From positions 1 to 7,095 of the forward strand of contig JAIJUV010000127.1 of NCBI GenBank assembly GCA_022732315.1: DNA of 7,095 bases, written 5' to 3'. The translations under genes and the position numbers were made by a program. Positions 1 through 5,329 of this stretch are shown in pieces (positions within the stretch are counted from its first letter, which is position 1; every line of letters starts with the position of its first letter). The notes beneath the pieces are model-generated. The model searched no databases. It had not been told where the DNA came from and saw nothing but the letters and a program-made list of their open reading frames with translations. The stretch comes from Prevotella sp. (GTDB taxonomy: Bacteria; Bacteroidota; Bacteroidia; Bacteroidales; Bacteroidaceae).

Positions 1-228
1 CGAAATGCCGTTAAGACTCATGTTCTGAGTAATCTCAACGGCATTCGTACTCCAAGGAGTAATCATTTCACGGCGTGGGCCGACATAGAAGCCCTGCAAC
101 TGCTGGGCGTCCTCTAAAGTCGCGTCACCATAAAGCCAACAAAGTTCATTGATTTCGTCCTGAGATGGTTTGTGATCAATCTCGGTCGCAATCACACTCT
201 TAGATGGAGTTCTGAAAAAAAGAATCAT
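1..228 (-). CDS. purL: Phosphoribosylformylglycinamidine synthase, N-terminal fragment
   Basis: The first 76 codons of a gene that runs off the left edge. The protein begins MILFFRTPSKSVIATE and contains GPRREMITPWSTNAVEITQ at residues 50-68. This is the N-terminal signature (GPR, then PWSTNA) of the long, single-chain FGAM synthase, usually about 1,200-1,300 residues in Bacteroidota and Proteobacteria. The enzyme makes FGAM from FGAR, glutamine and ATP in step four of cytosolic de novo purine synthesis. The N-terminal part is the PurS-like domain; the synthase and glutamine amidotransferase domains lie outside the window. The ATG at 228 gives the N-terminus expected of the family, and an A-rich leader precedes it rather than a Shine-Dalgarno. 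It is divergent from the OmpA lipoprotein gene and has its own promoter. Identification is from recalled family sequence; the STNA signature makes it quite safe. Confidence 0.93.
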   Translation of the reverse strand, partial: MILFFRTPSKSVIATEIDHKPSQDEINELCWLYGDATLEDAQQLQGFYVGPRREMITPWSTNAVEITQNMSLNGIS

Positions 229-280
229 ACTATTTCTCTTTTTATAAGTTTGTTAATGTATTCATTCTACCTCGGTAAAA

Positions 281-305
281 AGCCCACATGATACATGTTT
301 GGGCT
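281..305 (-). promoter_or_regulatory. Hairpin with T-run at the 5' end of the purL leader
   Basis: An inverted repeat reading on the minus strand AGCCCA, AA, CATG, TAT loop, CATG, TGGGCT, and followed directly by TTTT (280-277). The stem is 10 bp with a 2-nt bulge. It begins only about 4 nt after the predicted transcription start of purL. It could be a 5' mRNA-stabilising hairpin, an early terminator/attenuator, or a protein-binding operator, since its palindromic DNA lies just downstream of the promoter. There is not enough room for a classical purine riboswitch aptamer plus expression platform. Confidence 0.5.
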
Positions 306-314
306 ATTCGCCTG

Positions 315-348
315 CAAAGGTACTATATTTTTCTGACTTTGCCGCAAA
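315..348 (-). promoter_or_regulatory. purL promoter (Bacteroidota -33/-7)
   Basis: On the minus strand TACCTTTG (322 to 315) matches the Bacteroidota -7 box TAnnTTTG exactly. TTTG at 348-345 lies 22 nt upstream and can serve as the -33 element. Transcription would start near 308-310, giving a leader of about 80 nt. Box matches are seen directly; the start site is inferred. Confidence 0.7.
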
Positions 349-435
349 GAATACACAATAATTTTCTTTTTTTAGTTAAAAAGGTGATAAATAGTGATTT
401 AGAGGTTAAAATTCTATAAATGGTTTAGACAAATA

Positions 436-465
436 TTGTTTTGTTGAGTCTTATCTGTAACTTTG
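436..465 (+). promoter_or_regulatory. Promoter of the OmpA-domain lipoprotein gene
   Basis: TAACTTTG at 458-465 is an exact TAnnTTTG -7 box, continued by CA as is common. TTG at 436-438 lies 19 nt upstream as the -33 element. The start of transcription would be near 470, leaving a leader of about 110 nt. A short hairpin, CACCAC-GAAA-GCGGTG (466-481, one mismatch, GNRA-type loop) then TTTT, straddles the predicted start. The rest of the 229-582 intergenic region holds only the divergent purL promoter and AT-rich sequence. Confidence 0.7.
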
Positions 466-582
466 CACCACGAAAGCGGTGTTTTGAAAGCAAATGAGAG
501 AATTTCGAAAGATTTCCTTTCAGATGCGAAACTGTGAGTTTAAAAATAGAATAGTAACTAGAAATTAAAATAAGAAAACAAT

Positions 583-1434
583 ATGAAACAGACTAAGTTT
601 TTGATTATGGCATTGATGGCAAGCACCTTGATGATGTCAAGCTGCGCATTGAAGAAGGATCTTCAGAATTGCCAGAGTGAGAATAGAGAATTGACTCAGA
701 ATTACCAGGATACTAAGGAGAAGTTGGCAGCTGCCGAGGCTCGTCTCGCTTCTCTTCAGGAGCAGCTCTCTGGTACCAAGAAGGATTATGCCAAGTTGCA
801 GAACTCTCTCGATAAGAGTTTGACCAATGCTAACCAGAACAACATCAGCATTGAGAAGCTCGTTGACCAGATTAACGAGAGCAACCAGTATATCCGCCAC
901 TTGGTTGAGGTGAAGAGCAAGAGCGATTCGCTCAATATGGTTCTTACCAACAACCTGACCCGTTCCCTCAGCCGTGAGGAGATGAAGGAGGTGGATGTTC
1001 AGGTGTTGAAGGGCGTGGTTTACATCTCTTTGGCTGACAACATGCTCTATCAGAGCGGTAGCTACGAGGTGAACGACCGTGCCAAGGAGACCTTGAGCAA
1101 GATTGCCAAGATTATCCAGGACTACAAGGACTACGATGTACTCATCGAGGGTAACACTGATAACGTGCCTGTAAGCACAACAAGTGCCAAGATGAAGAAC
1201 ATCCGTAACAACTGGGACCTCTCTGCTCTCCGTGCAGCTTCTGTTGTTCAGTACTTGCAGGATCACTTCGGCGTGAACCCTAAGCGTTTGACAGCTGGTG
1301 GCCGTGGTGAGTACAACCCTGTAACAACCAACAGTACAGAGGTGGGCAAGATGCGCAACCGTCGTACTCAGATCATCATCACTCCTAAGCTCGACCAGTT
1401 CATGGACTTGATCGACAAGGCTCCAGAGGAGTAG
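583..1434 (+). CDS. OmpA-family peptidoglycan-binding lipoprotein
   Basis: A 283-residue exported lipoprotein. Residues 1-20 are a lipoprotein signal with lipobox MSSC; Cys21 is the lipidation site. Residues about 26-115 are rich in Q, E, K and L with heptad-like spacing, indicating a long coiled coil. Residues about 135-270 are an OmpA C-terminal domain: GNTDNVPV at 190-197 holds the TD motif that binds diaminopimelate, NWDLSALRA is at 210-218, and the second binding Arg lies in MRNRRTQII at 257-265. It has no N-terminal beta-barrel, so it is not classical OmpA. It probably links the outer membrane to peptidoglycan, spaced by the coiled coil. Codons are strongly biased (AAG, AAC, CGT, CTC), suggesting high expression. 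The ATG at 583 is the only start giving a complete signal peptide. It is monocistronic, with its own promoter and terminator. Domain identity is secure; the physiological role is inferred. Confidence 0.92.
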   Translation: MKQTKFLIMALMASTLMMSSCALKKDLQNCQSENRELTQNYQDTKEKLAAAEARLASLQEQLSGTKKDYAKLQNSLDKSLTNANQNNISIEKLVDQINESNQYIRHLVEVKSKSDSLNMVLTNNLTRSLSREEMKEVDVQVLKGVVYISLADNMLYQSGSYEVNDRAKETLSKIAKIIQDYKDYDVLIEGNTDNVPVSTTSAKMKNIRNNWDLSALRAASVVQYLQDHFGVNPKRLTAGGRGEYNPVTTNSTEVGKMRNRRTQIIITPKLDQFMDLIDKAPEE

Positions 1435-1485
1435 TACTTTGATTAAGAATTAGGAGGCTAGCGCCTTCTTTCATATAGCATAGGG

Positions 1486-1518
1486 CACCAATGAGCTTCG
1501 GGCTTGTTGGTGTTTTTT
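1486..1518 (+). terminator. Intrinsic terminator of the OmpA lipoprotein gene
   Basis: CACCAA (1486-1491) pairs with TTGGTG (1507-1512). The stem continues with two G-T wobbles and AGC/GCT to 11 bp, with a TTCGG loop, and six T follow (1513-1518). This is a canonical Rho-independent terminator about 50 nt after the stop codon. It should isolate the gene from the accessory islet downstream. Confidence 0.9.
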
Positions 1519-1543
1519 CGTATATGTATATAAATAAGCATAA

Positions 1544-1717
1544 AACGAAAAAATCATATCAGGATATGGATGGGCTATAGCTGGTGGACACTTAATCTTG
1601 GATACAGGCGTTGAGTTATACACAGGGAAAAGTATTGGTGAGCATCTAGATGACTATGTTAGAGAACAACATGGTATCAATTCATTAAATATATATAGTT
1701 TTATTTTAAATAAAAAT
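1544..1717 (+). pseudogene. In-frame remnant of an unknown larger protein
   Basis: After a TAA at 1541 the reading frame stays open for 58 codons and continues in frame into the next gene. The segment contains no ATG; the only usual start is TTG at 1598. The encoded stretch includes GYGWAIAGGHLILDTGVELY and then TGKSIGEHLDDYVREQHGIN. This is a glycine-containing hydrophobic stretch followed by a polar helix, more like the interior or end of a larger protein than an N-terminus. Its paralogue downstream lacks this extension and begins at the position of the internal ATG at 1718. I therefore read it as a truncated gene end, possibly the C-terminus of a polymorphic toxin or Rhs-type protein. That assignment is speculative. 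The alternative is a genuine 175-residue protein starting at TTG 1598. Confidence 0.35.
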
Positions 1718-2125
1718 ATGATTTTAGACTATCTTTTTTTTCAGCTTTACAAAGCATATAAAAAATACAAACACGAAGGAGATCCCTTTGAAAGAAGCAA
1801 GGGATGCCTTTTAGTTATTTTACAAATTGTGATAATTCCATTATCACTAAACATTTCAGTCCTGTATGGCGAACCCAACCGTTTAACAAATGTGATTCCA
1901 TATGCCATAATCAACGCATTGTCATATTGGCAAATTCACAAAAGGTATAACAAGCAAAATGCCAAAAGTATTCTCGGTCGGTACGAATCAATAAATAAAA
2001 AGGACATCCCAATGTTCTTCATCTGGATAATAGTTGCCTTATCAGCAGCACTAGGCTTGATATTTACAGTATTATTCGATTATTACGTGATGAGACCATT
2101 AGGTCTTGTAGGAATCTTTAAATAA
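1718..2125 (+). CDS. Small membrane protein, tandem paralogue A
   Basis: A 135-residue protein of unknown family. It starts MILDYLFFQLYK and has hydrophobic segments at about 30-50, 57-72 and 98-122, so two or three membrane spans. Charged stretches follow the first dozen residues and lie at 74-96. It ends MRPLGLVGIFK. The next gene encodes a recognisable paralogue: M-x-x-D-Y-[LI]-F at the N-terminus, ERS near residue 25, IVI-x-P-x-x-x-N in the first span, IP-x-FFIW before the last span and a PLG-x-x-GI C-terminus are shared. That similarity sets the start at ATG 1718 rather than TTG 1598. The sequence is strongly AT-rich compared with ompA and icd, as expected of acquired DNA. I see no catalytic motif. 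Tandem small membrane paralogues beside a gene remnant recall immunity-gene arrays, but this is inference. Confidence 0.72.
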   Translation: MILDYLFFQLYKAYKKYKHEGDPFERSKGCLLVILQIVIIPLSLNISVLYGEPNRLTNVIPYAIINALSYWQIHKRYNKQNAKSILGRYESINKKDIPMFFIWIIVALSAALGLIFTVLFDYYVMRPLGLVGIFK

Positions 2126-2134
2126 TTGTTGACT

Positions 2135-2548
2135 ATGACATTTGATTATATTTTTTATAGACTATTCAAAAACCATCGCTTTCACAAATATAAAGTAGAA
2201 GATTCAAGAGAACGGTCTTGTTGGATTATAACATTATTGCTGCATATTGTCATTTTACCAATATGCTTTAACTTCACACGTATATTCACTGTTAGAGACA
2301 GCTTCTTCCATGTTGTCCCGTATTTTATATGTCTTGCCACAACATACAAGTATATAAACTGGCGTTATTCACAGAGTAAATACAAAGCCATAATACACAA
2401 ATATGAGAAGAAAGAGCCTCTGCGAATACCTATATTTTTTATTTGGCTATGGCTTATCTTTTCCATACCTCTAGGATTTATCCTTGCTGGTGCCATTTCG
2501 CATTTTATTATGCAGCCACTCGGTTTATATGGAATTTTAAATAATTAG
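2135..2548 (+). CDS. Small membrane protein, tandem paralogue B
   Basis: A 137-residue protein of unknown function and the closest visible relative of the preceding gene, with perhaps a third of positions identical by eye and almost no gaps. It starts MTFDYIFYRLFK, has hydrophobic segments at about 30-52, 57-72 and 98-122, and ends MQPLGLYGILNN. The ATG at 2135 lies 9 nt after the previous stop and aligns with the paralogue's start; in-frame TTG codons at 2126 and 2129 are less likely. The spacing implies co-transcription with paralogue A and with the stub that follows 6 nt after its stop. The conserved motifs IP-x-FFIW and PLG-x-x-GI flank the last membrane span and are probably structurally important. 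No promoter of its own is visible. Confidence 0.75.
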   Translation: MTFDYIFYRLFKNHRFHKYKVEDSRERSCWIITLLLHIVILPICFNFTRIFTVRDSFFHVVPYFICLATTYKYINWRYSQSKYKAIIHKYEKKEPLRIPIFFIWLWLIFSIPLGFILAGAISHFIMQPLGLYGILNN

Positions 2549-2554
2549 GAAGTT

Positions 2555-2668
2555 ATGAAACAGTACTTATTCACAATATTAGCAATACTAGCCATGCCTC
2601 TTCAGGCACAAAATAAGTTTAGGATTGGAGATGTTTTACATTCTCAACAGGTTACCTGCAAGTATTGA
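2555..2668 (+). pseudogene. Stub of a secreted protein (signal peptide only)
   Basis: A 37-codon frame starting at ATG 2555, 6 nt after the preceding stop. It encodes MKQYLFTILAILAMPLQAQN and then about 17 residues before a TGA at 2666. Residues 1-18 are a clean signal peptide with an LQA cleavage site followed by Q, a very common pattern in Bacteroidota. A mature part of about 19 residues is too short for an ordinary exported protein, so this is probably the 5' end of a gene whose remainder was lost or frameshifted. The same frame continues open after the TGA for about 30 codons (to a TGA near 2757), without recognisable similarity. A real small secreted peptide containing one Cys cannot be excluded. 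Confidence 0.5.
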
Positions 2669-2697
2669 TATGCTGATATTTCGCATAAATATGCAGG
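2655..2697 (+). repeat. Imperfect stem-loop at the end of the accessory islet
   Basis: CCTGCA (2655-2660) pairs with TGCAGG (2692-2697), TATT (2663-2666) with AATA (2688-2691) and TATGC (2669-2673) with GCATA (2683-2687), around a 9-nt loop. This makes 15 bp with two 2-nt bulges on the left arm only. It overlaps the stop codon of the signal-peptide stub. No T-run follows, so it is not a standard terminator; it may protect the 3' end of the islet transcript or mark the scar of a rearrangement. The remaining bases to icd are AT-rich and polypyrimidine, with the icd promoter. Confidence 0.45.
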
Positions 2698-2787
2698 ATA
2701 TATGAAGAAAAGGAAGAGAATGGAAGATATTTTCGTCATTTTGCAATTATATTTCTGATTTTTCTTTCTTTTCTTGAATATTTTTAT

Positions 2788-2795
2788 TAATTTTG
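2788..2795 (+). promoter_or_regulatory. icd promoter -7 box
   Basis: TAATTTTG is an exact TAnnTTTG match, 34 nt before the icd ATG. The expected -33 region (about 2762-2768) is a pyrimidine run with no good TTTG. The box is embedded in a perfect palindrome, ATTTTGC-AG-GCAAAAT (2790-2805), that spans the likely transcription start near 2800 and might be an operator. Confidence 0.65.
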
Positions 2796-2829
2796 CAGGC
2801 AAAATATTAATTTATATAATAGTATTGTT

Positions 2830-4041
2830 ATGGAAAAGATTAAGATGACGACTCCATTGGTAGAGATGGATGGCGATGAGATGACAAGAATTCTCTGGAA
2901 GATGATTAAGGACGAACTGATTCTTCCTTTCGTTGATTTGAAGTCTGAGTATTATGATCTCGGTTTGCCTTACCGCGACCAGACCAACGACCAGGTGACC
3001 ATCGACTCTGCCGAGGCTGCCAAGAAATATGGTGTGGCTGTGAAGTGTGCTACCATCACCCCAAATGCACAGCGCATGGACGAGTATAAGCTCCACAAGA
3101 TGTGGAAGAGCCCTAACGGAACTATCCGCAGCATCATGGATGGTACCGTGTTCCGTGCACCTATCACCATCCCTAGCATCCACCCTTGTGTGAAGAACTG
3201 GGAGAAGCCTATCACCATTGCCCGTCATGCTTATGGCGACGTATATAAGAGTGTGGAACTCCGTGCCGATGAGCCAGGTACTGCCAAGCTCGTGTTCGAG
3301 GGCAAGAGCGGCAAGAAGCAGGAAATCGAAATCCATAGCTTCGATGGCGCTGGCGTTATCCAGGGTATGCACAACACGGATAAGAGTATCCGCAGTTTTG
3401 CACACAGCTGCTTCAAGTTTGCCATCGATACTAAGCAGGACCTCTGGTTCGCTACCAAGGATACCATCTCAAAGACCTACGATGCTCAGTTCCGCAAGAT
3501 CTTCGAGGAAGTATATGAAAGCGACTACAAGGAGAAGTTTGCCGAACTCGGCATTGAGTACTTCTATACATTGATTGATGATGCCGTGGCTCGTGTCATC
3601 CGCAGCAAGGGCGGCTTCATCTGGGCTTGCAAGAACTATGATGGTGATGTAATGAGCGATATGCTCAGCACAGCCTTCGGTTCGCTGGCAATGATGACTT
3701 CCGTTTTGGTTTCTCCTGATGGCAAATATGAGTATGAGGCAGCCCATGGCACCGTAACCCGCCACTACTATCGCTATTTGAAGGGTGAGGATACATCCAC
3801 CAACCCAATGGCTACCATCTTTGCATGGAGCGGTGCGTTGAGAAAGCGTGGTGAACTGGATGGCATCAAGGAACTGCAGGAGTTCGGCGACCAGTTGGAG
3901 GCAGCTTGTTTCGATACCCTGAATGATGGTATCGCAACCAAGGACCTCGTCAACCTGATGGAGGGTGTAGAGGCAAAGGCAGTTAATTCAGCCGGCTTCA
4001 TTGCTGCTATCCGCGAAAGACTCGAAAAGAGATTGGGATAA
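2830..4041 (+). CDS. icd: NADP-dependent isocitrate dehydrogenase, eukaryotic-type homodimer
   Basis: A 403-residue cytosolic enzyme converting isocitrate to 2-oxoglutarate with CO2 and NADPH, feeding the TCA segment and glutamate synthesis. It aligns along its length with the human IDH1/IDH2 class rather than the E. coli Icd class. Isocitrate-binding residues are visible: Ser94 and Asn96 in SPNGTIR, Arg100, Arg109 and Arg132 (in ARHAYGD, the position mutated in human cancer IDH1), with Tyr139 and Lys210 as the catalytic pair. Metal ligands lie in LIDD (249-251) and NYDGDVMSD (269-277). The NADP-specific Arg311-His312 pair is in GTVTRH, so the cofactor is NADP. Length is normal. ATG 2830 is chosen over ATG 2845 because the family begins with a few residues before [15 protein letters not shown]. 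It is a single gene with its own promoter and a strong terminator. Codon bias suggests high expression. Confidence 0.97.
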   Translation: MEKIKMTTPLVEMDGDEMTRILWKMIKDELILPFVDLKSEYYDLGLPYRDQTNDQVTIDSAEAAKKYGVAVKCATITPNAQRMDEYKLHKMWKSPNGTIRSIMDGTVFRAPITIPSIHPCVKNWEKPITIARHAYGDVYKSVELRADEPGTAKLVFEGKSGKKQEIEIHSFDGAGVIQGMHNTDKSIRSFAHSCFKFAIDTKQDLWFATKDTISKTYDAQFRKIFEEVYESDYKEKFAELGIEYFYTLIDDAVARVIRSKGGFIWACKNYDGDVMSDMLSTAFGSLAMMTSVLVSPDGKYEYEAAHGTVTRHYYRYLKGEDTSTNPMATIFAWSGALRKRGELDGIKELQEFGDQLEAACFDTLNDGIATKDLVNLMEGVEAKAVNSAGFIAAIRERLEKRLG

Positions 4042-4056
4042 AATGTTTTAAAGCAT

Positions 4057-4113
4057 AAAAAAGCCTTGCCAGGAGTTCTCGTGAGAGAAACTGCTGGCAA
4101 GGCTTTCTTTTTT
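4057..4113. terminator. Bidirectional intrinsic terminator between icd and the XRE gene
   Basis: A perfect 13-bp stem, AAAGCCTTGCCAG (4060-4072) with CTGGCAAGGCTTT (4094-4106), is capped by an inner stem around GTGA. Six A precede it (4057-4062), and TTTCTTTTTT follows (to 4113). A/T runs on both sides fit termination of icd on the plus strand and of the converging XRE gene on the minus strand. Confidence 0.95.
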
Positions 4114-4141
4114 GTTTGTATCGACTTTATTATATGGATTC

Positions 4142-4375
4142 TTATAGTTTCTTCTTCAAGGCATCAGAATAAAGTTTGAAGAAATCAACCTTGAGCAGTT
4201 GGCAGATGTGGAAAAGCATGCCAGAGTCAATGGTGGATCTATCATAAATCTTATATACGTTGGTGCGATGGCAACCTAATTCTCCGGCAAGCCATACGGA
4301 TGTCTTGCCTTGCTTCTTGAGTTCTCGCTTGATGAGCTCACCTATAACAATGGATGTCTTTGATTTATCTTTCAT
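4142..4375 (-). CDS. Small XRE-family helix-turn-helix regulator
   Basis: A 77-residue protein consisting almost only of a helix-turn-helix. Residues 26-45 (SVWLAGELGCHRTNVYKIYD) give the two DNA-contacting helices, with RTNVYKI as the recognition helix. The IDSGMLFHICQLLKVDFF segment supplies the last helices and is typical of short XRE-like regulators common in Bacteroidota. It has no ligand or dimerisation domain. The ATG at 4375 is preferred; an upstream in-frame ATG at 4477 would add 34 residues unlike the family and would start upstream of the predicted promoter. It converges on icd. Palindromes around its promoter suggest autoregulation. Targets are unknown; it is not linked to a visible toxin gene, so an antitoxin role is not supported. 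Confidence 0.85.
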   Translation of the reverse strand: MKDKSKTSIVIGELIKRELKKQGKTSVWLAGELGCHRTNVYKIYDRSTIDSGMLFHICQLLKVDFFKLYSDALKKKL

Positions 4376-4419
4376 AACAACACAGATATTTAATCCTAAA
4401 CTTTTTACCTTATCGGGTG

Positions 4420-4451
4420 CAAAAGTAGTATTAAAGTTTTTAACTAGCAAA
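4420..4451 (-). promoter_or_regulatory. Promoter of the XRE gene
   Basis: Minus-strand TACTTTTG (4427 to 4420) is an exact TAnnTTTG -7 box. TTTG at 4451-4448, 20 nt upstream, is the -33 element, and a second TTTG at 4455-4452 is adjacent. Predicted start near 4413-4415 gives a leader of about 40 nt and supports the short start at 4375. Confidence 0.72.
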
Positions 4452-4488
4452 CAAACTTGTAGCCAATTAGGTGACACCTAGTTAAAAA
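4437..4488. promoter_or_regulatory. Paired inverted repeats, candidate operator of the XRE gene
   Basis: TTTTTAACTAG (4437-4447) is repeated exactly inverted as CTAGTTAAAAA (4478-4488), with 30 nt between. The right arm overlaps a second palindrome, TAGGTG-A-CACCTA (4468-4480). The left arm lies between the -7 and -33 boxes of the XRE promoter and the rest just upstream, so a bound dimer or tetramer could repress by looping. This is inferred from position and symmetry. Confidence 0.5.
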
Positions 4489-4536
4489 GTGTAATGATTT
4501 TATTCTCTTTATCATTTTTTAGCAAAAAAATAATCG

Positions 4537-4574
4537 CTGTCACATAATTGTAACCCTATGTAATGCTTATTACA
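4537..4574 (+). promoter_or_regulatory. Pho-box-like direct repeats upstream of the response regulator gene
   Basis: TGTCAC (4538), TGTAAC (4549) and TGTAAT (4559) are direct repeats 11 and 10 bp apart, one per helical turn. Bases 4537-4554 match the E. coli Pho box consensus CTGTCATAWAWCTGTMAY, as I recall it, at 16 of 18 positions. TGTAAT also forms a perfect inverted repeat with ATTACA (4569-4574). The array ends 13 nt before the -7 box at 4587, the usual place for an OmpR/PhoB-type activator. Autoregulation by the downstream regulator is the simplest reading. Confidence 0.55.
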
Positions 4575-4586
4575 AGATAAAATTCG

Positions 4587-4594
4587 TATTTTTG
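4587..4594 (+). promoter_or_regulatory. -7 box of the two-component operon
   Basis: TATTTTTG matches TAnnTTTG, 34 nt before the response regulator ATG. No good -33 element lies 19-22 nt upstream, where TGTAAT-GCTT-ATTACA sits instead; this suggests a promoter that depends on an activator. TTTTGC-A-GCAAAA (4590-4602) is a palindrome across the likely start. Confidence 0.6.
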
Positions 4595-4628
4595 CAGCAA
4601 AATTAAGAATTTAATCAGTTTAGATAAG

Positions 4629-5324
4629 ATGGAAGAGAAGAATAAACGAATTTTGGTCGTTGACGATGAGCAAGACCTGTGTGAAATATTGAGTTTCAAT
4701 CTTGAGACGGAAGGATATCATGTAGATACCGCCAACTCTGCCGAGGAGGCGCTGGAGATGGATGTGCCTTCCTATCATCTGCTGTTGCTCGATGTGATGA
4801 TGGGTGGAATGAGCGGTTTCCAGATGGCGAAGAAGTTGAAGGAAAATCCTGTTACGGCAAATATCCCTATCATCTTCCTCACGGCTCGTGATACGGAGAA
4901 TGATACGGTGACGGGATTCAACCTGGGGGCTGATGACTATATCTCAAAACCGTTCTCTATCCGTGAGGTGATGGTGCGTATCCGTGCCGTGCTGCGCAGA
5001 ACAGCTGAGCAGAATGGCACTGCCGAGGAGCCTGCCATGATTGGCTATCAGGGATTGCTGCTCAATCTCGATAAGAAGACGGTGAGCATCGACGGGGAGA
5101 ATGTGCCGTTCACCAAGACGGAGTTCGAGTTGCTACGCCTCCTGCTGGAGGAGAAGGGTAGGGTGTTCTCACGCCAGGAACTCATCGACAGAGTATGGCC
5201 TAAGGATGTGATGGTACTCGACCGAACGGTGGATGTCAACATCACCCGAATGCGTAAGAAGGTGGGCAGATTTGCCAAGTGCATCGTCACCCGCCTGGGT
5301 TTTGGTTATTATTTTGATGCGTAA
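4629..5324 (+). CDS. OmpR/PhoB-family DNA-binding response regulator
   Basis: A 231-residue cytosolic transcription factor. Residues 6-124 are a receiver domain with acidic residues Asp12-Asp13, phospho-acceptor Asp55 (LLLLDVMM), Thr85 (FLTA) and Lys107 (SKPFS), so all residues for phosphorylation are present. Residues about 138-230 are a winged helix: FTKTEFELLRLL at 161-172, recognition helix VDVNITRMRKKVG at 201-213, and the wing TRLGFGYYF near the end. Length is normal for the family. The kinase gene starts 5 nt after its stop, so they form an operon and are cognate partners. The Pho-box-like repeats ahead of its promoter support a PhoB-like specificity. The Bacteroidota RprXY pair was considered, but the N-terminal receiver sequence as I recall RprY differs, so I give no symbol. 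ATG 4629 is the only plausible start. Confidence 0.93.
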   Translation: MEEKNKRILVVDDEQDLCEILSFNLETEGYHVDTANSAEEALEMDVPSYHLLLLDVMMGGMSGFQMAKKLKENPVTANIPIIFLTARDTENDTVTGFNLGADDYISKPFSIREVMVRIRAVLRRTAEQNGTAEEPAMIGYQGLLLNLDKKTVSIDGENVPFTKTEFELLRLLLEEKGRVFSRQELIDRVWPKDVMVLDRTVDVNITRMRKKVGRFAKCIVTRLGFGYYFDA

Positions 5325-5329
5325 CGGTT

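Noticed and set aside
444..461. A possible Pho box half-site CTGTAAC at the OmpA gene promoter
   Set aside because: Only the right half fits; its bases are shared with the -7 box, so chance is enough to explain it.
637..1266. A 209-codon open frame on the minus strand inside the OmpA lipoprotein gene
   Set aside because: It is a by-product of the biased codons of the sense gene; its translation has no recognisable domain, and the sense protein is clear.
1452..1470. Small AGGC-TAGC-GCCT hairpin after the OmpA gene stop
   Set aside because: The stem is only 4-5 bp without a T-run; the strong terminator at 1486-1518 explains the 3' end.
1598..1717. TTG at 1598 as the start of paralogue A, with a GGTGGA sequence upstream
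   Set aside because: The paralogue aligns from ATG 1718, and Bacteroidota do not rely on Shine-Dalgarno sequences; kept only as an alternative.
2812..3405. A 197-codon minus-strand frame over the start of icd
   Set aside because: It overlaps a certain gene and its promoter and has no family features.
4376..4477. An N-terminal extension of the XRE protein to ATG 4477
   Set aside because: It would begin upstream of the predicted promoter and adds residues unlike the family.
4493..4520. AATGAT / ATCATT hairpin followed by T-run, as a terminator
   Set aside because: Six A/T-rich pairs with a 12-nt loop are too weak, and no gene on the plus strand ends just upstream.
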